A DNA stretch of 5,987 bases from Deltaproteobacteria bacterium. GTDB taxonomy: Bacteria; Desulfobacterota; DSM-4660; Desulfatiglandales; HGW-15. The notes under the pieces are model-generated. The model was not told the origin of the DNA. It saw nothing but the letters and a program-made list of their open reading frames with translations, and ran no database searches. Where the stretch lies: NCBI GenBank assembly GCA_016926135.1, contig JAFGPH010000676.1:1-5987 (forward strand), in the 5' to 3' direction. The translations under genes were made by a program, and so were the position numbers. Shown here piece by piece: positions 4,659 through 5,987 of this stretch (position 1 is the stretch's first letter; each line of letters opens with the position of its first letter).

Positions 4659-5987
4659 TCAGGCGCCGTGCGCATGACTCACGCCCGAGGGTCCCCGCGA
4701 CCTCTGCGATCTCGATCGAGTCCTAACGAGCGGGCGAGAGAAATCGGATCGGCGCAACGCCTCGGTGGCGGCCGGGGCAGCCTTCATCGTGGCGGTGTCG
4801 ATTACCACCCCATAGTCCTTCCTCGCACCCTCAACGCTCACGTAGCCTTCCCGTACATCCCTTTCCACCCGTTCGGGGTCTCGCTCCAGGGGGCTCCCAT
4901 AGCCGCCGCCTCCGGCTGCGTCCATGGTCACCACATCCCCCGGCTTGAGCTGGGTCAAGCCATAGGGGTTTCCCTGCGCCCCATTCACCAGGAACTGCGC
5001 CCGGGCTCCGACTTTTCCTCCGAAAAGCCCCTCGGGCGGATAGCGGAAACGGCCTGACTGGATGCCCAGGTTCACAGGGGGGATGGGGGCGTATTGATCG
5101 TCCGGGACCCTGAACACGACCCTCCTGCCCAGACCTCCTTTGGTCTTCCCCGCTCCTCCCGAATCCGTGAGAAGTTCTCTCTTCTCCACAATCAGCGGCG
5201 TGTCGCTTTCAAAGATCTCCACCGGTGTGTTGGCACCGTTGGCCGGGAAGATGGATACGTAGTGACCGTCTGCGACACGGCTTGCACCCATGCCGCCTCC
5301 CCGGATGATGACGCAGTGCCAGGGCTTGCCGTTGTTGCTTCTCCCGTAGAAGACATTCATGGTGGCAGGGGTGCCCCCACTCCCTGCGAGGACCTGGTTG
5401 GGAATGGCCTGAGACAGCGCCCGGTAGATGATCTCCGTCATGAAGTGGCCGATCTGCATCCTCGCTGCCACCGCGGCCGGGAAGCGACAGTTGACCACGG
5501 TGCCTTCCGGGGCCTTCAGCGTGATCGGCCTCGCACATCCGTCGTTGTTGGGGATATCCGGATCAAACATGCTTTTCACCGCCATGTGGACATAGGCATA
5601 GGTGAAGTTGTAAACCACGTTGCCCCCCCAGTTGACCTGAGGGGAAGAGCCTTCCAGATCCACGATGATATCGCTGCCCCGGATTCCCACCGCTGCCTTG
5701 ATGAGGATGTCCTCCTTGCCTGCCATCTGCTCCACAATGCCTTCGGCCCGGTAGATGCCGTCCGGAACCTTTCCGATCGCCTCCCTCATGCTCCTCTCGG
5801 TGCGGCCGGTAATCTCGTCCGCCAGATCGTCCAGCCCGTCCATGTCGTTGTCATCCAGCATCTGGCAGATCTTTTCGGCGCACACGTGATTGGCTGCGAT
5901 CTGAGAGCGGATATCCCCGGTCACCTCATCCGGCGTCCTCACATTCCATCGAATCATGTCCAGGACCGATTGATTGAGCTTCCCGCC
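4659..5987 (-). CDS. Hydantoinase B/oxoprolinase (HyuB) family subunit, 5' end outside window
   Basis: The minus-strand frame is open to the right edge (codons before the ATG at 5957 read GGKLNQSVLD), so the start lies beyond 5987. About 442 C-terminal residues are visible. Typical HyuB features appear in order: NVRTPDEVTGDIRSQIAAN near the edge; a glycine-rich RGGGMGASRVADGHY; NTPVEIFESDTPLIVEKREL; DSGGAGKTKGGLGRRVVFRV; and a C-terminal DAAGGGGYGSPLERDPERV followed by KDYGVVID. Family members pair with a HyuA subunit to form ATP-dependent hydantoinases, 5-oxoprolinases, or acetone and acetophenone carboxylases; hyuA is not in this window. Co-orientation with a beta-oxidation fusion makes a carboxylase role attractive, but the substrate cannot be deduced. 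After the last family-like residues (ATEALRR) there is an unusual Arg/Ser-rich tail of about 29 residues. Confidence 0.88.
   Translation of the reverse strand, partial: GGKLNQSVLDMIRWNVRTPDEVTGDIRSQIAANHVCAEKICQMLDDNDMDGLDDLADEITGRTERSMREAIGKVPDGIYRAEGIVEQMAGKEDILIKAAVGIRGSDIIVDLEGSSPQVNWGGNVVYNFTYAYVHMAVKSMFDPDIPNNDGCARPITLKAPEGTVVNCRFPAAVAARMQIGHFMTEIIYRALSQAIPNQVLAGSGGTPATMNVFYGRSNNGKPWHCVIIRGGGMGASRVADGHYVSIFPANGANTPVEIFESDTPLIVEKRELLTDSGGAGKTKGGLGRRVVFRVPDDQYAPIPPVNLGIQSGRFRYPPEGLFGGKVGARAQFLVNGAQGNPYGLTQLKPGDVVTMDAAGGGGYGSPLERDPERVERDVREGYVSVEGARKDYGVVIDTATMKAAPAATEALRRSDFSRPLVRTRSRSQRSRGPSGVSHAHGA

Noticed and set aside
4711..4720. Perfect palindrome CTCGATCGAG inside the hyuB-like gene tail.
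   Set aside because: It is a single 10-bp palindrome within a coding, CG-rich stretch, has no second copy nearby and does not extend. It is compatible with chance.

Overview
The window is GC-rich bacterial DNA with two different halves. The organism is not identifiable by name. A hydantoinase-type carboxylase gene beside a fused 3-hydroxyacyl-CoA dehydrogenase/enoyl-CoA hydratase fits an anaerobic, beta-oxidising environmental bacterium, such as a Desulfobacterota sulfate reducer or syntroph. That is inference from gene content, not from a marker gene.

Left half (about 1-2542, plus strand): accessory, defence-type DNA, partly in ruins. A 5'-truncated AlbA_2/RecG-like ATP-binding regulator (2-1006) is translationally coupled by an ATGA overlap to a 109-residue coiled-coil protein (1003-1332). 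The second half of that protein resembles the C-terminal tail of type I restriction-modification HsdM subunits. A 332-bp non-coding gap follows. It holds three imperfect units with an exact 37-bp period, then a 50-bp nested inverted repeat ending 10 bp before an intact AbiEi-family antitoxin gene (1665-2270). The partner toxin gene abiEii begins with the canonical ATGA overlap but is destroyed. After about 30 recognisable residues it runs into the C-terminal end of a VapC-type PIN ribonuclease (to 2542). The result is an apparently orphan antitoxin followed by two fused toxin fragments.

Right half (2562-5987, minus strand): a metabolic operon transcribed toward the left half. A HyuB-type hydantoinase B/oxoprolinase (acetone/acetophenone-carboxylase-like) gene enters from the right edge and ends at 4659. 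After 72 bp comes a 674-residue fusion with an N-terminal 3-hydroxyacyl-CoA dehydrogenase and a C-terminal enoyl-CoA hydratase, the reverse of the FadB/FadJ order. The dehydrogenase half keeps the His/Glu dyad but has Asp where the catalytic Asn is expected. The pair could belong to an ATP-dependent ketone (or related) carboxylation route feeding beta-oxidation, but the substrate cannot be read from this window.

The two halves meet tail to tail with only 19 bp between stop codons and no clear terminator.
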